The position numbers were made by a program, and so were the translations under genes. The notes below the pieces were generated by a model. It worked only from the letters and a program-made list of their open reading frames with translations, did no database searches and was not told the DNA's origin. From Achromobacter aloeverae (GTDB lineage: Bacteria > Pseudomonadota > Gammaproteobacteria > Burkholderiales > Burkholderiaceae_B), in NCBI RefSeq assembly GCF_004121055.1, contig NZ_PYAL01000005.1, forward strand, positions 372,001 to 436,000: DNA of 64,000 nt, read 5' to 3'. Every line of letters begins with the position of its first letter. Positions within the stretch are counted from its first letter, which is position 1. Below are positions 1 to 7,968 of this stretch, in pieces.

Positions 1-1
1 G

Positions 2-466
2 GTGCATCCCGTCGCCATCGGCGCGGAACAGAATGCGGCCGAACTGCATGACGCGCTGGCGGATGCCGGCGCGCAGGCCATCGTGCAAGCCCTGGCGCGC
101 TTGCCGACCTTGCGGCGCGAGCCGCAGCCCCCAGATGGCGTGACCTATGCCGCCAAGCTGGACAAGGCCGAGGCGGCGCTGGATTTCACCCAGGCGGCGG
201 CATTGCTGGCGCGCCGCGTGCGCGCGTTCAATCCCGTGCCCGGCGCCACCACGCGCCTGCCCGGCCTGGATGATCCGGTAAAGGTCTGGCGCGCGCGCGC
301 CATGCCGGCCGACACGGCCAACACCGCCCCCGGCACGGTATTGCACGCGGGCCCGGAGGGCGTGGACATCGCGACCGCCGATGGCATCCTGCGCCTGCTG
401 GAATTGCAGAAGGCCGGCGGCAAGCGCCAGCCCGTCGACGTCTTCATACGCGGCTGGCAGCCCTGA
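2..466 (+). CDS. fmt: Methionyl-tRNA formyltransferase, C-terminal part (5' end outside window)
   Basis: Fmt transfers a formyl group from 10-formyl-tetrahydrofolate to Met-tRNAfMet in the cytosol before translation initiation. The open frame enters from the left edge, so the catalytic N-terminal half is missing. About 154 residues remain: the end of the formyltransferase domain followed by the small beta-barrel C-terminal domain that binds the tRNA, with typical motifs such as TYAAKLDKAEAALDF and VRAFNPVPGA. The GTG at position 2 is simply an internal valine codon, not a start. In many bacteria def and fmt are followed by rsmB and trkA; here rsmB lies about 28 kb downstream. The gene converges on a minus-strand gene. 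Confidence 0.93.
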   Translation: MHPVAIGAEQNAAELHDALADAGAQAIVQALARLPTLRREPQPPDGVTYAAKLDKAEAALDFTQAAALLARRVRAFNPVPGATTRLPGLDDPVKVWRARAMPADTANTAPGTVLHAGPEGVDIATADGILRLLELQKAGGKRQPVDVFIRGWQP

Positions 467-492
467 CGGGCGCCCCCCCGTGCCGCGGCTCG

Positions 493-1119
493 TCAATACA
501 AGGTCTGCTTGACCCGTTCCGGCAAGGCCTTGTCATAGGCCTCGCCGTCGAAGCCGTTCTTGCCGATATCGCTGATGATCCTGCCCGTGCTGGGCAGGGC
601 GCTGCGATCGATCTGGATGGCCGGATCCCACAAGCGCGAACGCACCAGGGCCCGCGAGCATTGGAAGAAGACGGTTTCCACGTGCACCACCAGGACCGAG
701 CGCGGTGCCTTGCCGTCCATCTCGAAGCGCGCCAGCAGGTCGGGAGCCACGCTGATTTCCGCGCGCCCATTGACGCGCAGCGTTTCGCCCACGCCCGGCA
801 CCAGGAATAGCAGCGCCACGCGCGGATCGGCGATCACGTTGCGCAGGCTGTCGACGCGATTGTTGCCGCGCCGGTCGGGCAGCAGCAAGGTGTGGTCGTC
901 GGCGATGGCGACGAAGCCGGCGGGATCGCCGCGCGGCGACACATCCAGCCCTTCGGGGCCGCTGGTGGCCAGCGCCATGAAGGGCGAGGCCTCGATGAAG
1001 GCCCGATAGTGCGGGTGGATGTAAGAGGTTTCCTTGAGCAGGGACGCTACACTGGGCTGCCCGTACAGGGTGGCCAGCGTGTCCAGGTCGGCAATGCGGT
1101 GGGCGGCGTCGATTTTCAT
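493..1119 (-). CDS. Pyridoxamine 5'-phosphate oxidase-fold FMN-binding protein (MSMEG_1061-like)
   Basis: A 208-residue protein of the FMN-binding split-barrel superfamily. Segments supporting this are FMALATSGPEGLDVSPRGD near residues 47-65 (first barrel strands), LLLPDRRGNNRVDSLRNV near 79-96 (flavin phosphate contacts) and DPRVALLFLVPG near 98-109. The pattern best matches the MSMEG_1061 subfamily, whose physiological substrate is not established. Flavin binding is a family inference. It is the last gene of a tight minus-strand operon; its ATG lies 3 nt beyond the stop of the NTF2-like gene. It ends 26 nt from the convergent fmt stop. Confidence 0.8.
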   Translation of the reverse strand: MKIDAAHRIADLDTLATLYGQPSVASLLKETSYIHPHYRAFIEASPFMALATSGPEGLDVSPRGDPAGFVAIADDHTLLLPDRRGNNRVDSLRNVIADPRVALLFLVPGVGETLRVNGRAEISVAPDLLARFEMDGKAPRSVLVVHVETVFFQCSRALVRSRLWDPAIQIDRSALPSTGRIISDIGKNGFDGEAYDKALPERVKQTLY

Positions 1120-1122
1120 GAT

Positions 1123-1677
1123 CTACAGGCTGGCGCGGTTGAGGTAGTCCAGCACGGGACGCAGGGCCGGCAGGGCGGGCGCGCCCGCCGCGATGGCGGC
1201 GCGGTCGGTCCAGGGATAGGGCAGGGCGGTGATCCAGTCGAATACCGCGCCCGCCGCGTCGGCTGGCAGCATTTCCATGGCGTCGATGGTGATGGTCAAT
1301 TCGCGCACGCGGTGCGGATCGGCCTGGAAGCGCCAGTCGTAGCTGCCGCAACCCACGCGCACCTGGCCGCTGGCCTTGTCCGTCATCGCCACCATCCAGT
1401 CGCACACGAACTGGTCCAGCCGTGCTCCGGCCGCGGGCCGCGCCAGGTAGAAGGTGTACACGTTTTCGTAGGTCTGGCCGAACTTGCGCGCCAGCGTGTC
1501 GGCGATGCCGGGTTCGCCTTCGACTTCCGACGGAAAAGCAATGGCCTGGGTCTTCAGGATCATGCGCAGCCGCGCATCGGGCGCGAAGGCTCGCGCGATG
1601 TAGAGAGGACGGTTCTCGTCCTTGCCGTGGAAGTAATCGCGCAGCAGCTGTTCGCTGGTGGGTTGCGGGTGGGTCAT
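1123..1677 (-). CDS. NTF2-like (SnoaL-like) fold protein, function unknown
   Basis: A 184-residue cytosolic protein with no signal peptide. An N-terminal helix-rich part (YFHGKDENRPLYIARAFAPD) followed by alternating beta-strands such as VYTFYLARP and VCDWMVAMTDKASGQ resembles the cone-shaped alpha+beta barrel of the NTF2/SnoaL superfamily, whose members serve as enzymes, scaffolds or small-ligand binders. The call is by pattern only, and no catalytic residue can be assigned. It is the middle gene of the three-gene minus-strand operon, 4 nt after the LOG-family gene and 3 nt before the FMN split-barrel gene, so the three are probably co-expressed. Confidence 0.55.
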   Translation of the reverse strand: MTHPQPTSEQLLRDYFHGKDENRPLYIARAFAPDARLRMILKTQAIAFPSEVEGEPGIADTLARKFGQTYENVYTFYLARPAAGARLDQFVCDWMVAMTDKASGQVRVGCGSYDWRFQADPHRVRELTITIDAMEMLPADAAGAVFDWITALPYPWTDRAAIAAGAPALPALRPVLDYLNRASL

Positions 1678-1681
1678 GGTG

Positions 1682-2269
1682 TCACTGCTCTCCGCGGGTG
1701 ATCCATTTGGAAACGGTGGGCGCCGTGTAGTGCGCGAAGCGGTCCAGCAGCTTGCCGGGGTCGCTTTCCACCATCAGCATCGCGCGATGCTCGGGGCGCA
1801 TGAAGGCTTCGTCGCGCGCATGGTCCAGAAACTCGGCCAGCTTGTCGTAGAACCCGGCGATGTTGAGCAGGCCGCAGGGCTTCTTGTGCATGCCCAGCTG
1901 CGCCCAGGTCCAGGTCTCGAAGATTTCCTCGAACGTGCCGGCGCCGCCGGGCAGGGCGACGAAGCCGTCGGCGCGTTCGACCATCATGGTCTTGCGCTCG
2001 TGCATGGAGCCGACGATGTGTTGTTCCGTGAGACCGGCATGGGCCATTTCCTTCTGCACCAGAGACTCGGGAATCACGCCGATGACGCGGCCGCCAGCTG
2101 CCAGGACCGCGTCGGCAAGCACGCCCATGGTGCCGGCGCGCGCGCCGCCATAGACCAGGCCCAGGCCGCGGCTGGCGAGCTCACGGCCGAATGCGGCGGC
2201 CTCTTCCACATACACAGGTTGACGGCCCGAATTGGAGCCCAGGTACACGCAAATATTTTCAAGTGCCAT
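1682..2269 (-). CDS. LOG-family nucleoside monophosphate phosphoribohydrolase (TIGR00730)
   Basis: LOG-family proteins cleave nucleoside 5'-monophosphates to the free base and ribose 5-phosphate; some activate cytokinins, others work in nucleotide turnover. This 195-residue protein starts MALENICVYLGSNSG at the ATG ending at 2269. A longer frame to 2341 exists but lacks the family's usual beginning. The signature is clear: GGARAGTMG near residues 45-53, and the PGGAGTFEE motif near 114-122, whose Arg/Glu neighbourhood forms the active site. The first gene of a minus-strand operon; it diverges from the ferritin-like gene, with about 316 nt between the starts. Confidence 0.9.
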   Translation of the reverse strand: MALENICVYLGSNSGRQPVYVEEAAAFGRELASRGLGLVYGGARAGTMGVLADAVLAAGGRVIGVIPESLVQKEMAHAGLTEQHIVGSMHERKTMMVERADGFVALPGGAGTFEEIFETWTWAQLGMHKKPCGLLNIAGFYDKLAEFLDHARDEAFMRPEHRAMLMVESDPGKLLDRFAHYTAPTVSKWITRGEQ

Positions 2270-2585
2270 GGATACGTCGTAAATGCGGAGGGAAGGACAG
2301 CAGGGGCGCGGAACGCCTTTTTTCCCACTGGCCGGTCCCATGGCGGCGGGGACGGCCGCCCGGCCGGGCCGGTATGCGCCCGGGGCAAGCCAGGTAGTTT
2401 ACGCATATTTCCAGCCGCCCACGCCGGGGCGGCCGACGGCCGGGCATGGCGCTTGCGAAGGGGCCTTCCTCAAAGCGGTGCCCGGGCGGGCCTCCTGCTC
2501 AACAGGAGAGCTGACCCGAGGATGCCGCGGGCACGGCGTCGCCAGGCGCCGTCCATTCACCGCAACGCGATCAGGAGAGTACGCC

Positions 2586-3134
2586 ATGGATATGTCCACT
2601 CAGTCGGCCGGAAAAAGCGATTTCAAGATCGATGTCGGGGCTATACGGAAGAAGGCGCGCAAGGATATCGAGGATGGCGCGGTGACCGACAGCTACCAGG
2701 CGGATCGTGAAACCGTGCTCAAGCTGCTCAACGAGGCGCTGGCAACGGAAATGGTCTGTGTGCTGCGCTACAAGCGCCATTTCTTCATGGCTCGCGGCAT
2801 GAACGCGGAGCCGGTCGCCGCCGAATTCGCCGAGCATGCGACGGAGGAACAGCAGCACGCCGACAGCCTGGCTGAACGCATCGTGCAACTGGGCGGCGAG
2901 CCCGACCTGAATCCGGACCACCTCAGCAAGCTCAGCCACTCGGAATATGTCGAGGCGACGACGCTGGAGGACATGATCAAGGAAAACCTGATCGCCGAAC
3001 GCATCGCCATCGACAGCTACAAGCAGATGGTGGCCTACATCGGCCAAAAGGACCCGACCACGCGCCGGCTGCTGGAAGAGATCCTGGCGGTGGAGGAAGA
3101 ACACGCCGACGACCTGGCGGACTTTCTGGGTTAA
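2586..3134 (+). CDS. Bacterioferritin-like (ferritin superfamily) protein
   Basis: A 182-residue four-helix-bundle protein. After about 40 polar N-terminal residues come the helices with the expected di-iron ligands: E55 in NEALATEM, E87/E88 and H91 in ATEEQQHAD, E138 in LIAERIAIDSY and E171/H173 in AVEEEHADD. This is the bacterioferritin/Dps-like arrangement for iron oxidation and storage. The methionine haem ligand of classical bacterioferritin cannot be placed with certainty, and the N-terminal extension is unusual. The start is set by an AGGAGAG Shine-Dalgarno at 2572-2578, 7 nt before ATG; the frame is open further upstream without a better site. A strong hairpin follows the gene. Confidence 0.85.
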   Translation: MDMSTQSAGKSDFKIDVGAIRKKARKDIEDGAVTDSYQADRETVLKLLNEALATEMVCVLRYKRHFFMARGMNAEPVAAEFAEHATEEQQHADSLAERIVQLGGEPDLNPDHLSKLSHSEYVEATTLEDMIKENLIAERIAIDSYKQMVAYIGQKDPTTRRLLEEILAVEEEHADDLADFLG

Positions 3135-3167
3135 ACCGGTGGGCTAAGCCCGCGCCAGGCGATGGAG

Positions 3168-3203
3168 AACCCGCGCGCCGCGAAAATTCGCGGCGCGCGG
3201 GTT
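3168..3203. terminator. Perfect 17-bp inverted repeat between convergent genes
   Basis: AACCCGCGCGCCGCGAA at 3168-3184 and its exact complement at 3187-3203 flank a 2-nt centre. It lies between the stop of the ferritin-like gene (3134) and the stop of rimO (3255), so it can end transcription from both sides. No long T-run follows on either strand, so it is a strong hairpin with uncertain intrinsic termination. Confidence 0.7.
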
Positions 3204-3254
3204 TGTGCTATTGGACGCGGATCTGGCGCATGTACTCCGTCGCATGGACTCCGC

Positions 3255-4742
3255 TCACGCACCCGTCGTATCGATCTCATCGGCCCAAAGATCGTACTCG
3301 TCCGCGTCGGTCACCACCGCGCGCACCATGTCGCCCGGTTTCAGGTCGCGGTCCGACGACAGATAGACGCTACCGTCGATCTCGGGCGCATCGGCGCTGC
3401 TGCGGCCGACGGCGCCGTCTTCGTCGACCTCGTCGATCAGCACGTCGATCTCGCGGCCCACCTTGGCTTGCAGGCGCGCGGCGGAAATGGCCTGCTGGTG
3501 CGCCATGAAGCGCTCCCAGCGTTCCTGCTTCACTTCATCGGGCACGTGTCCGTCCAAGGCGTTGGCCGGCGCGCCTTCCACCGGCGAATACTGGAAACAG
3601 CCGACGCGGTCCAACTGCGCTTCGCTCATCCAGTCCAGCAGGTATTGGAAGTCTTCCTCGGTTTCGCCGGGGAAACCGACGATGAAGGTCGACCGCAGCG
3701 TCAGGTCCGGACAGGTCTCGCGCCAGCGCTTGATGCGCGCCAGTGTCTTGTCCTCGAAGGCCGGCCGCTTCATCGCCTTGAGCACGCGCGGGCTGGCGTG
3801 CTGGAAGGGGATGTCCAGGTAGGGCAGGATCTTGCCCTCGGCCATCAGCGGAATGACCTCGTCGACGTGCGGATAGGGGTAGACATAGTGCAGGCGCGTC
3901 CACACGCCCAGGTCGGACAGGGCCGCGCACAGTTCAGTCATGCGGGTCTTCACCGGCCGCCCATTCCAGAAGCCGCTGCGGAACTTGACGTCGACGCCGT
4001 AGGCGCTGGTGTCCTGCGAAATCACCAGCAGTTCCTTGACGCCGGCCTTGACCAGGCGCTCGGCCTCGTTCAGCACGTCGCCCACAGGCCGGCTGACCAG
4101 GTCCCCGCGCATGGAGGGGATGATGCAGAAGCTGCAGCGGTGATTGCAGCCTTCGGAGATCTTCAGGTAGGCATAGTGGCGTGGCGTCAGCTTGACGCCT
4201 TGGGGCGGCACCAGGTCCAGGTAGGGATTGTGGTCGGCCTTGGGCGGCGCGGCGTCATGCACGGCGCGCACCACCTGCTCGTACTGCTGCGGGCCGGTGA
4301 CGGCCAGCACGCTGGGATGGACGTTGCGTATGACGGCCTCCTCCACGCCCATGCAGCCCGTCACGATGACCTTGCCGTTCTCGGCGATGGCCTCGCCGAT
4401 GGCGTCCAGCGACTCCGCCTTGGCGCTGTCGATGAAGCCGCAGGTATTGACCACCACCACATCGGCGTCGTCATAGGACGGCGTGACTTCATAGCCCTCG
4501 GTGCGCAGCTGCGTGAGGATGCGCTCGGAGTCGACGAGCGCCTTCGGACAGCCCAGGCTGACGAAGCCCACGCGGGGCGTGCGGCCGCCTTGGCCATCGT
4601 TCCGGCCACCATTACCGCCGCTGCCTTCACCGCCGTGCTTGCCGCTGCCGGCGCCGCTGCCGCCCCCGGCGCTGACTGCCGGGGCGGTGCCGGGCGTTTT
4701 ATCGGCGTTCACGCCGGGACGGGATTTTTCCAGGATTTCCAA
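3255..4742 (-). CDS. rimO: Ribosomal protein S12 (Asp) methylthiotransferase
   Basis: RimO is a radical-SAM enzyme that beta-methylthiolates the conserved aspartate of ribosomal protein uS12. Domains in order: UPF0004 domain (about 57-160) with cluster ligands C65 ([13 protein letters not shown]), C101 and C130; radical SAM core with CNHRCSFC (C199, C203, C206); a C-terminal TRAM domain after about residue 425. The first 55 residues are an odd Gly/Ser-rich low-complexity extension absent from typical RimO of about 440 residues. The longest frame starts at a TTG (4742); a GTG at 4712 is the other upstream option, and no ATG precedes the catalytic domain, so the start is uncertain. The identification itself is firm. 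Confidence 0.95.
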   Translation of the reverse strand: MEILEKSRPGVNADKTPGTAPAVSAGGGSGAGSGKHGGEGSGGNGGRNDGQGGRTPRVGFVSLGCPKALVDSERILTQLRTEGYEVTPSYDDADVVVVNTCGFIDSAKAESLDAIGEAIAENGKVIVTGCMGVEEAVIRNVHPSVLAVTGPQQYEQVVRAVHDAAPPKADHNPYLDLVPPQGVKLTPRHYAYLKISEGCNHRCSFCIIPSMRGDLVSRPVGDVLNEAERLVKAGVKELLVISQDTSAYGVDVKFRSGFWNGRPVKTRMTELCAALSDLGVWTRLHYVYPYPHVDEVIPLMAEGKILPYLDIPFQHASPRVLKAMKRPAFEDKTLARIKRWRETCPDLTLRSTFIVGFPGETEEDFQYLLDWMSEAQLDRVGCFQYSPVEGAPANALDGHVPDEVKQERWERFMAHQQAISAARLQAKVGREIDVLIDEVDEDGAVGRSSADAPEIDGSVYLSSDRDLKPGDMVRAVVTDADEYDLWADEIDTTGA

Positions 4743-4837
4743 TCTATTTCACCGTGAGGTCGCGTAGCAGCTGGCGCCGTGCGCGGAGTCTTCGTTCAAT
4801 GTCGTGCAGCGAAGCTGCCCGACGGGCTCATTTAAAT

Positions 4838-5089
4838 TCAGGCAGGCTCGTCCGCATGCCAGCGTGGCAGGTCGCGCAGGGTCTGGGGGTGTAGCATCGC
4901 CACCTGCAGCAGCGTCTTGGCCGCGCCGGAGGGATTGCGCCGCCCCTGCTCCCAATCCTGCAGGGTGCGAACACTCACCCCCAGCAAGGCCGCGAAATCC
5001 GCCTGCGGCAAACCGACGCGGCCGCGCGCTTCGCTGATATGCGACGCCTGCCACCGCGGGGGATGCGCCGGCGGGGCTGCTTTCTTCAT
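4838..5089 (-). CDS. Orphan XRE-family antitoxin-like repressor (HigA/NadS-type)
   Basis: An 83-residue DNA-binding protein. A Cro/C1-type helix-turn-helix occupies about residues 17-60 (ISEARGRVGL, then FAALLGVSVRTLQDWEQGRR) and matches antitoxins of the NadS/HigA2 group. Such proteins normally sit directly after a RelE/HigB-like toxin gene. Here the upstream side on the coding strand (5090-5203) contains no toxin frame, only a promoter-like segment and the 3' end of a histidine kinase gene. I infer an orphan antitoxin or a stand-alone regulator. A perfect palindrome overlapping the -10 box upstream suggests autorepression. Confidence 0.8.
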   Translation of the reverse strand: MKKAAPPAHPPRWQASHISEARGRVGLPQADFAALLGVSVRTLQDWEQGRRNPSGAAKTLLQVAMLHPQTLRDLPRWHADEPA

Positions 5090-5178
5090 GACTCGATCAA
5101 ATTTGCGGGCAGCGCGATATGCCGCCGCTACCCTGGTTCAGGCCGCCGCGCCGGGGTGGGCAACGGGGATGGGGCGCA

Positions 5179-5197
5179 ATTATACGGCATTGCCGTA
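5179..5197 (-). promoter_or_regulatory. -10 box overlapped by palindromic operator of the XRE gene
   Basis: Read on the minus strand, TATAAT lies at 5184-5179, about 90 nt upstream of the XRE start codon. The perfect palindrome TACGGCA-T-TGCCGTA (5183-5197) overlaps its upstream edge. A repressor bound there would block the -10 element, the classic layout of autoregulated antitoxin promoters. No good -35 hexamer is visible. Confidence 0.6.
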
Positions 5198-5203
5198 GGT
5201 TTG

Positions 5204-6364
5204 CTAGGGCGGGGGCTGGCAGGCGGGGCCCAGCGTGCCGGCGTCCGACCTCCGGGGCAACCGGATAGTGAATTTCGTACGCGCTTTATCCGACTCGGCC
5301 GTAATCGACCCTTGGTGCGCGACCGTAATGCAGCGGCAAATGTAAAGACCCAGGCCGGCTCCGGCCGCCATGTCGCGATGCCCTGTGACCGCGTTTATCC
5401 GTGTCAACGGGTCGAATATCGTGGGTAGTGCCTCTGCCGGGATGGGCGTACCTGCATTCTCGACATTGATCTCTATTGTCTCTTCATGCTCGTGGGCGGA
5501 GAGCCTGATCTTTCCCTTTCCGTACCGGGCGGCGTTGGAAAGCAGATTGGCCAGGAGCTGGGCGATGCGGCCGCGGTCCCATACGCCATCCAGGTTCCCG
5601 GAGGTGGTGACATCGATGGTTTTTCCGTCAAGCACGGAACCCATTTCTTCCGCCACCTCCCTGCAAATTTCTCCCATGTTCTGGGGCGATGCGGCCAGGG
5701 GCAGTTCGTCGCCAAGCCGGGTGCGGGCAAACACCAGCAGATCATCTATCAGCACATTCATGCTTGCCGCACTGCGCTGGATGAATCCGGCGGCCTTTGT
5801 AAGTTCCGGGTGAGTGTCATTCGTGCGCGCTATTAGCGTGGCCGCATTGACGATCACCCCAAGCGGAGCGCGCAGATCGTGCGCCAGTATCCCGGCGAAG
5901 AGGTTACGCGCGCGTTCCGCTTGCTCGACATACTCCTTCACGGACTCGCTGAGTACTTGGTCGATTGCTTCATGAAAGCGCTCCATTTCCTCAATACTGA
6001 GTGCGTCCGCATCGGTGCTGGCGCGCCAGCGGCGCATTACGCTCGCGCGCAGGGCGCGGAATTCCGCGACGATATCGCTCAGCCCGAACCCTTGTCGCAG
6101 CCGGTCCTGGGCATGCAATTGGCAGACACGATCGAAGTGCTCATCAGACGCTCGTTTTTCGCCATGCGACTTGTCGATCGCTTGTTGCGCTGTTTGTGAT
6201 TGGCACATGTTCGCTTCGAGCGCAGCCAGGATCTCCGGAGCGGAATCCCGTAGGTCGTGTTCGGACAGTCTGCTTCGACCCTCATTCAGCGCCAGGGCAT
6301 AAGCGACCCAGTCATCGATCAGGACCCCGGAATGGGTTCGGATGAAGTCGGAAAGCGAGGGCAT
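5204..6364 (-). CDS. Orphan sensor histidine kinase with RsbRD-like N-terminal domain
   Basis: A 386-residue soluble kinase with no transmembrane segment. Residues 1-145 form a helical region resembling the RsbRD/RsbT-co-antagonist N-terminal domain (MPSLSDFIRTHSGVLIDDW, then FGLSDIVAEFRALR). Next come a HisKA dimerisation domain with the phosphoacceptor H162 in LAHDLRAPLGV and a HATPase_c domain with N-box LLANLLSNAARYG and a G-box ending AGAGLGLYICR. The start is the ATG at 6364, behind a GGGAGA Shine-Dalgarno; the open frame continues upstream without homology. No response regulator is adjacent, so the partner is unknown. The gene diverges from the PsiD-like decarboxylase gene. Confidence 0.85.
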   Translation of the reverse strand: MPSLSDFIRTHSGVLIDDWVAYALALNEGRSRLSEHDLRDSAPEILAALEANMCQSQTAQQAIDKSHGEKRASDEHFDRVCQLHAQDRLRQGFGLSDIVAEFRALRASVMRRWRASTDADALSIEEMERFHEAIDQVLSESVKEYVEQAERARNLFAGILAHDLRAPLGVIVNAATLIARTNDTHPELTKAAGFIQRSAASMNVLIDDLLVFARTRLGDELPLAASPQNMGEICREVAEEMGSVLDGKTIDVTTSGNLDGVWDRGRIAQLLANLLSNAARYGKGKIRLSAHEHEETIEINVENAGTPIPAEALPTIFDPLTRINAVTGHRDMAAGAGLGLYICRCITVAHQGSITAESDKARTKFTIRLPRRSDAGTLGPACQPPP

Positions 6365-6473
6365 ACGACGTCTCCCGGGAGGTACTGCGGGGTAGTTCTT
6401 GAATCTTAAACCCGGCGCAGCAGGGCATGGCGACGAGATTGGCGTGTTGCGATCCTGGCTATCGTATCGATGT

Positions 6474-6488
6474 ATGGATACCATCCAT
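6474..6488. promoter_or_regulatory. Palindrome in the divergent kinase/decarboxylase spacer
   Basis: ATGGAT-ACC-ATCCAT is a perfect 6-bp inverted repeat around a 3-nt centre in the 269-nt spacer between two divergent genes. It is a candidate operator only; no matching regulator is encoded next to it. Confidence 0.3.
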
Positions 6489-6633
6489 GCTCGCTGTCGC
6501 CACCAGGTGTCTTCGTCGGTGCAGGCGGCGTTGCGCGGGTCCCTCCTCAAGCGCAGTTTGCGTAGGAGATATGTCAGCCTCTTACGGCATAGCGCTTGCT
6601 CTGCCTGCCCAGGTCCGAGACCAGGAGCAGAGT

Positions 6634-7899
6634 ATGGCATCAATCGCATCGACCGCATCAGCGCAAAAACCCAGGCAGGCCCGGCGCCGGCTGGGCGGCT
6701 GGCTGCCGGAAAAGGAAGCCGCGCTCGGCGCCTTCAGGAAAACGTTGATGGCGGCTGCACGGGAACGGGCCCAACGCTGCCAGCCGACGACGGTCATCCA
6801 GGAATTCCAGGCGGCAGTGAATGCCGATGCGGTGTTGCGCATGCACCTGACTCGCGCAATCGAGGAAGCGCTGGCGGAAGGCTATGTCCTGGGCTACGAA
6901 TCCATCGAGGACCTGATGGTCGTCATGGACTATGTGACCACCTACGCTCCGCCCTTCAGCGAATCGAGCTCCATTATCCTTCCCCTTAACGGCCTGCTCG
7001 AATGGCCCATGTGCATGCCTGGCGGCTACGCGGTATTTCGCGATCCGGTCTTCAATCGCCACCTGAAGCGGGTCCTCGACGTCTGGTGTGGTTTCCTGGA
7101 CGGTCCCCACTCGCGTGCGCACCTTAACGCCGATCCCCCTTCGGGCTGGTTCAGTCCCGAAGCGCTGCGCAAGACCGGGATGGAGCAATTCATATGCAAT
7201 CCGTCGGAACCTTATTGGGGCTTCGCATCCTGGAATGACTTCTTTACCCGGCGCCTGAAAGCTGGCCAACGCCCCGTTCATGAGAAAGAAAACCCCAAGG
7301 CCATCGTCAGCGCCTGCGAGGCCGCCCCATACAGCATCCGCGACGACGCGCAGCTGCGGGACAGGTTCTGGATCAAATCGCAGCCATATTCGCTCGAGGA
7401 CATCTTCACGGGACGCGAGGCGAGCCTGGCGCGGGAATTCATCGGTGGCAGCGTCTACCAGGCCTATCTGGGCGCCTGCAATTACCACCGCTGGCATGCG
7501 CCGGTCGCCGGCCGTATTCGTCGCGCCTACCTGGTGGACGGCACCTATTACTCCGATATCGAGGCCTACGGCGAGGACCCTGGCGGATTGAATGATTCCC
7601 AGGGCTATTCGACGGCCGTCGCGGCGCGCGCCATTATCGTTATCGATGCGGATGACGCGTCGATAGGCGCGGTCGCCTGCGTCTTCGTGGGCATGGCGGA
7701 AGTGTCGTCCTGCGTGATCGACGTGGTCCCGGGCCAGGCCGTGGAGAAAGGAGACGAGTTGGGATACTTCCAGTTCGGCGGATCAACGTACTGCCTGATC
7801 TTCGCACCTGGCGTGATCGAGTCCTTCGGCCCGAAGCCGCCATTTGACGACAACGCGCCACCGCTTGCGGTCAACAGCTACCTTGCCACGGCCCGTTGA
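6634..7899 (+). CDS. PsiD-like phosphatidylserine decarboxylase-family protein (pyruvoyl enzyme)
   Basis: A 421-residue protein combining a PSDC N-terminal domain (about 60-170, with WCGFLDGP and GWFSPEALRKTGMEQF) and a phosphatidylserine decarboxylase domain (about 180-400). ASWNDFFTRRLKAGQRPV and GACNYHRWHAPV are family hallmarks. The C-terminal GGST motif (S384 in FGGSTYCLIF) is where these proenzymes self-cleave to create the pyruvoyl group. This layout is that of PsiD-type soluble decarboxylases rather than membrane Psd, so an amino-acid or amine substrate is possible; the true substrate is unknown. Start chosen at ATG 6634, 6 nt after AGGAG; an alternative ATG at 6571 has a Shine-Dalgarno only 2 nt away. 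Confidence 0.85.
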   Translation: MASIASTASAQKPRQARRRLGGWLPEKEAALGAFRKTLMAAARERAQRCQPTTVIQEFQAAVNADAVLRMHLTRAIEEALAEGYVLGYESIEDLMVVMDYVTTYAPPFSESSSIILPLNGLLEWPMCMPGGYAVFRDPVFNRHLKRVLDVWCGFLDGPHSRAHLNADPPSGWFSPEALRKTGMEQFICNPSEPYWGFASWNDFFTRRLKAGQRPVHEKENPKAIVSACEAAPYSIRDDAQLRDRFWIKSQPYSLEDIFTGREASLAREFIGGSVYQAYLGACNYHRWHAPVAGRIRRAYLVDGTYYSDIEAYGEDPGGLNDSQGYSTAVAARAIIVIDADDASIGAVACVFVGMAEVSSCVIDVVPGQAVEKGDELGYFQFGGSTYCLIFAPGVIESFGPKPPFDDNAPPLAVNSYLATAR

Positions 7900-7968
7900 A
7901 GATCTTTTCAGGATTATTGCGCCTTCAGAGGGCGCGAGAACGATCAACTGCCAATCACGAGGTGCGGC

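Noticed and set aside
3162-4757. A 531-codon open frame on the plus strand opposite rimO
   Set aside because: It is the antisense shadow of rimO in GC-rich DNA; composition (Gly/Ala/His/Arg-rich) and lack of any family motif argue against a gene.
5090-5203. Possible RelE/HigB toxin remnant upstream of the orphan antitoxin
   Set aside because: The three minus-strand frames give only a short, motif-free peptide; the segment is better explained as promoter plus operator.
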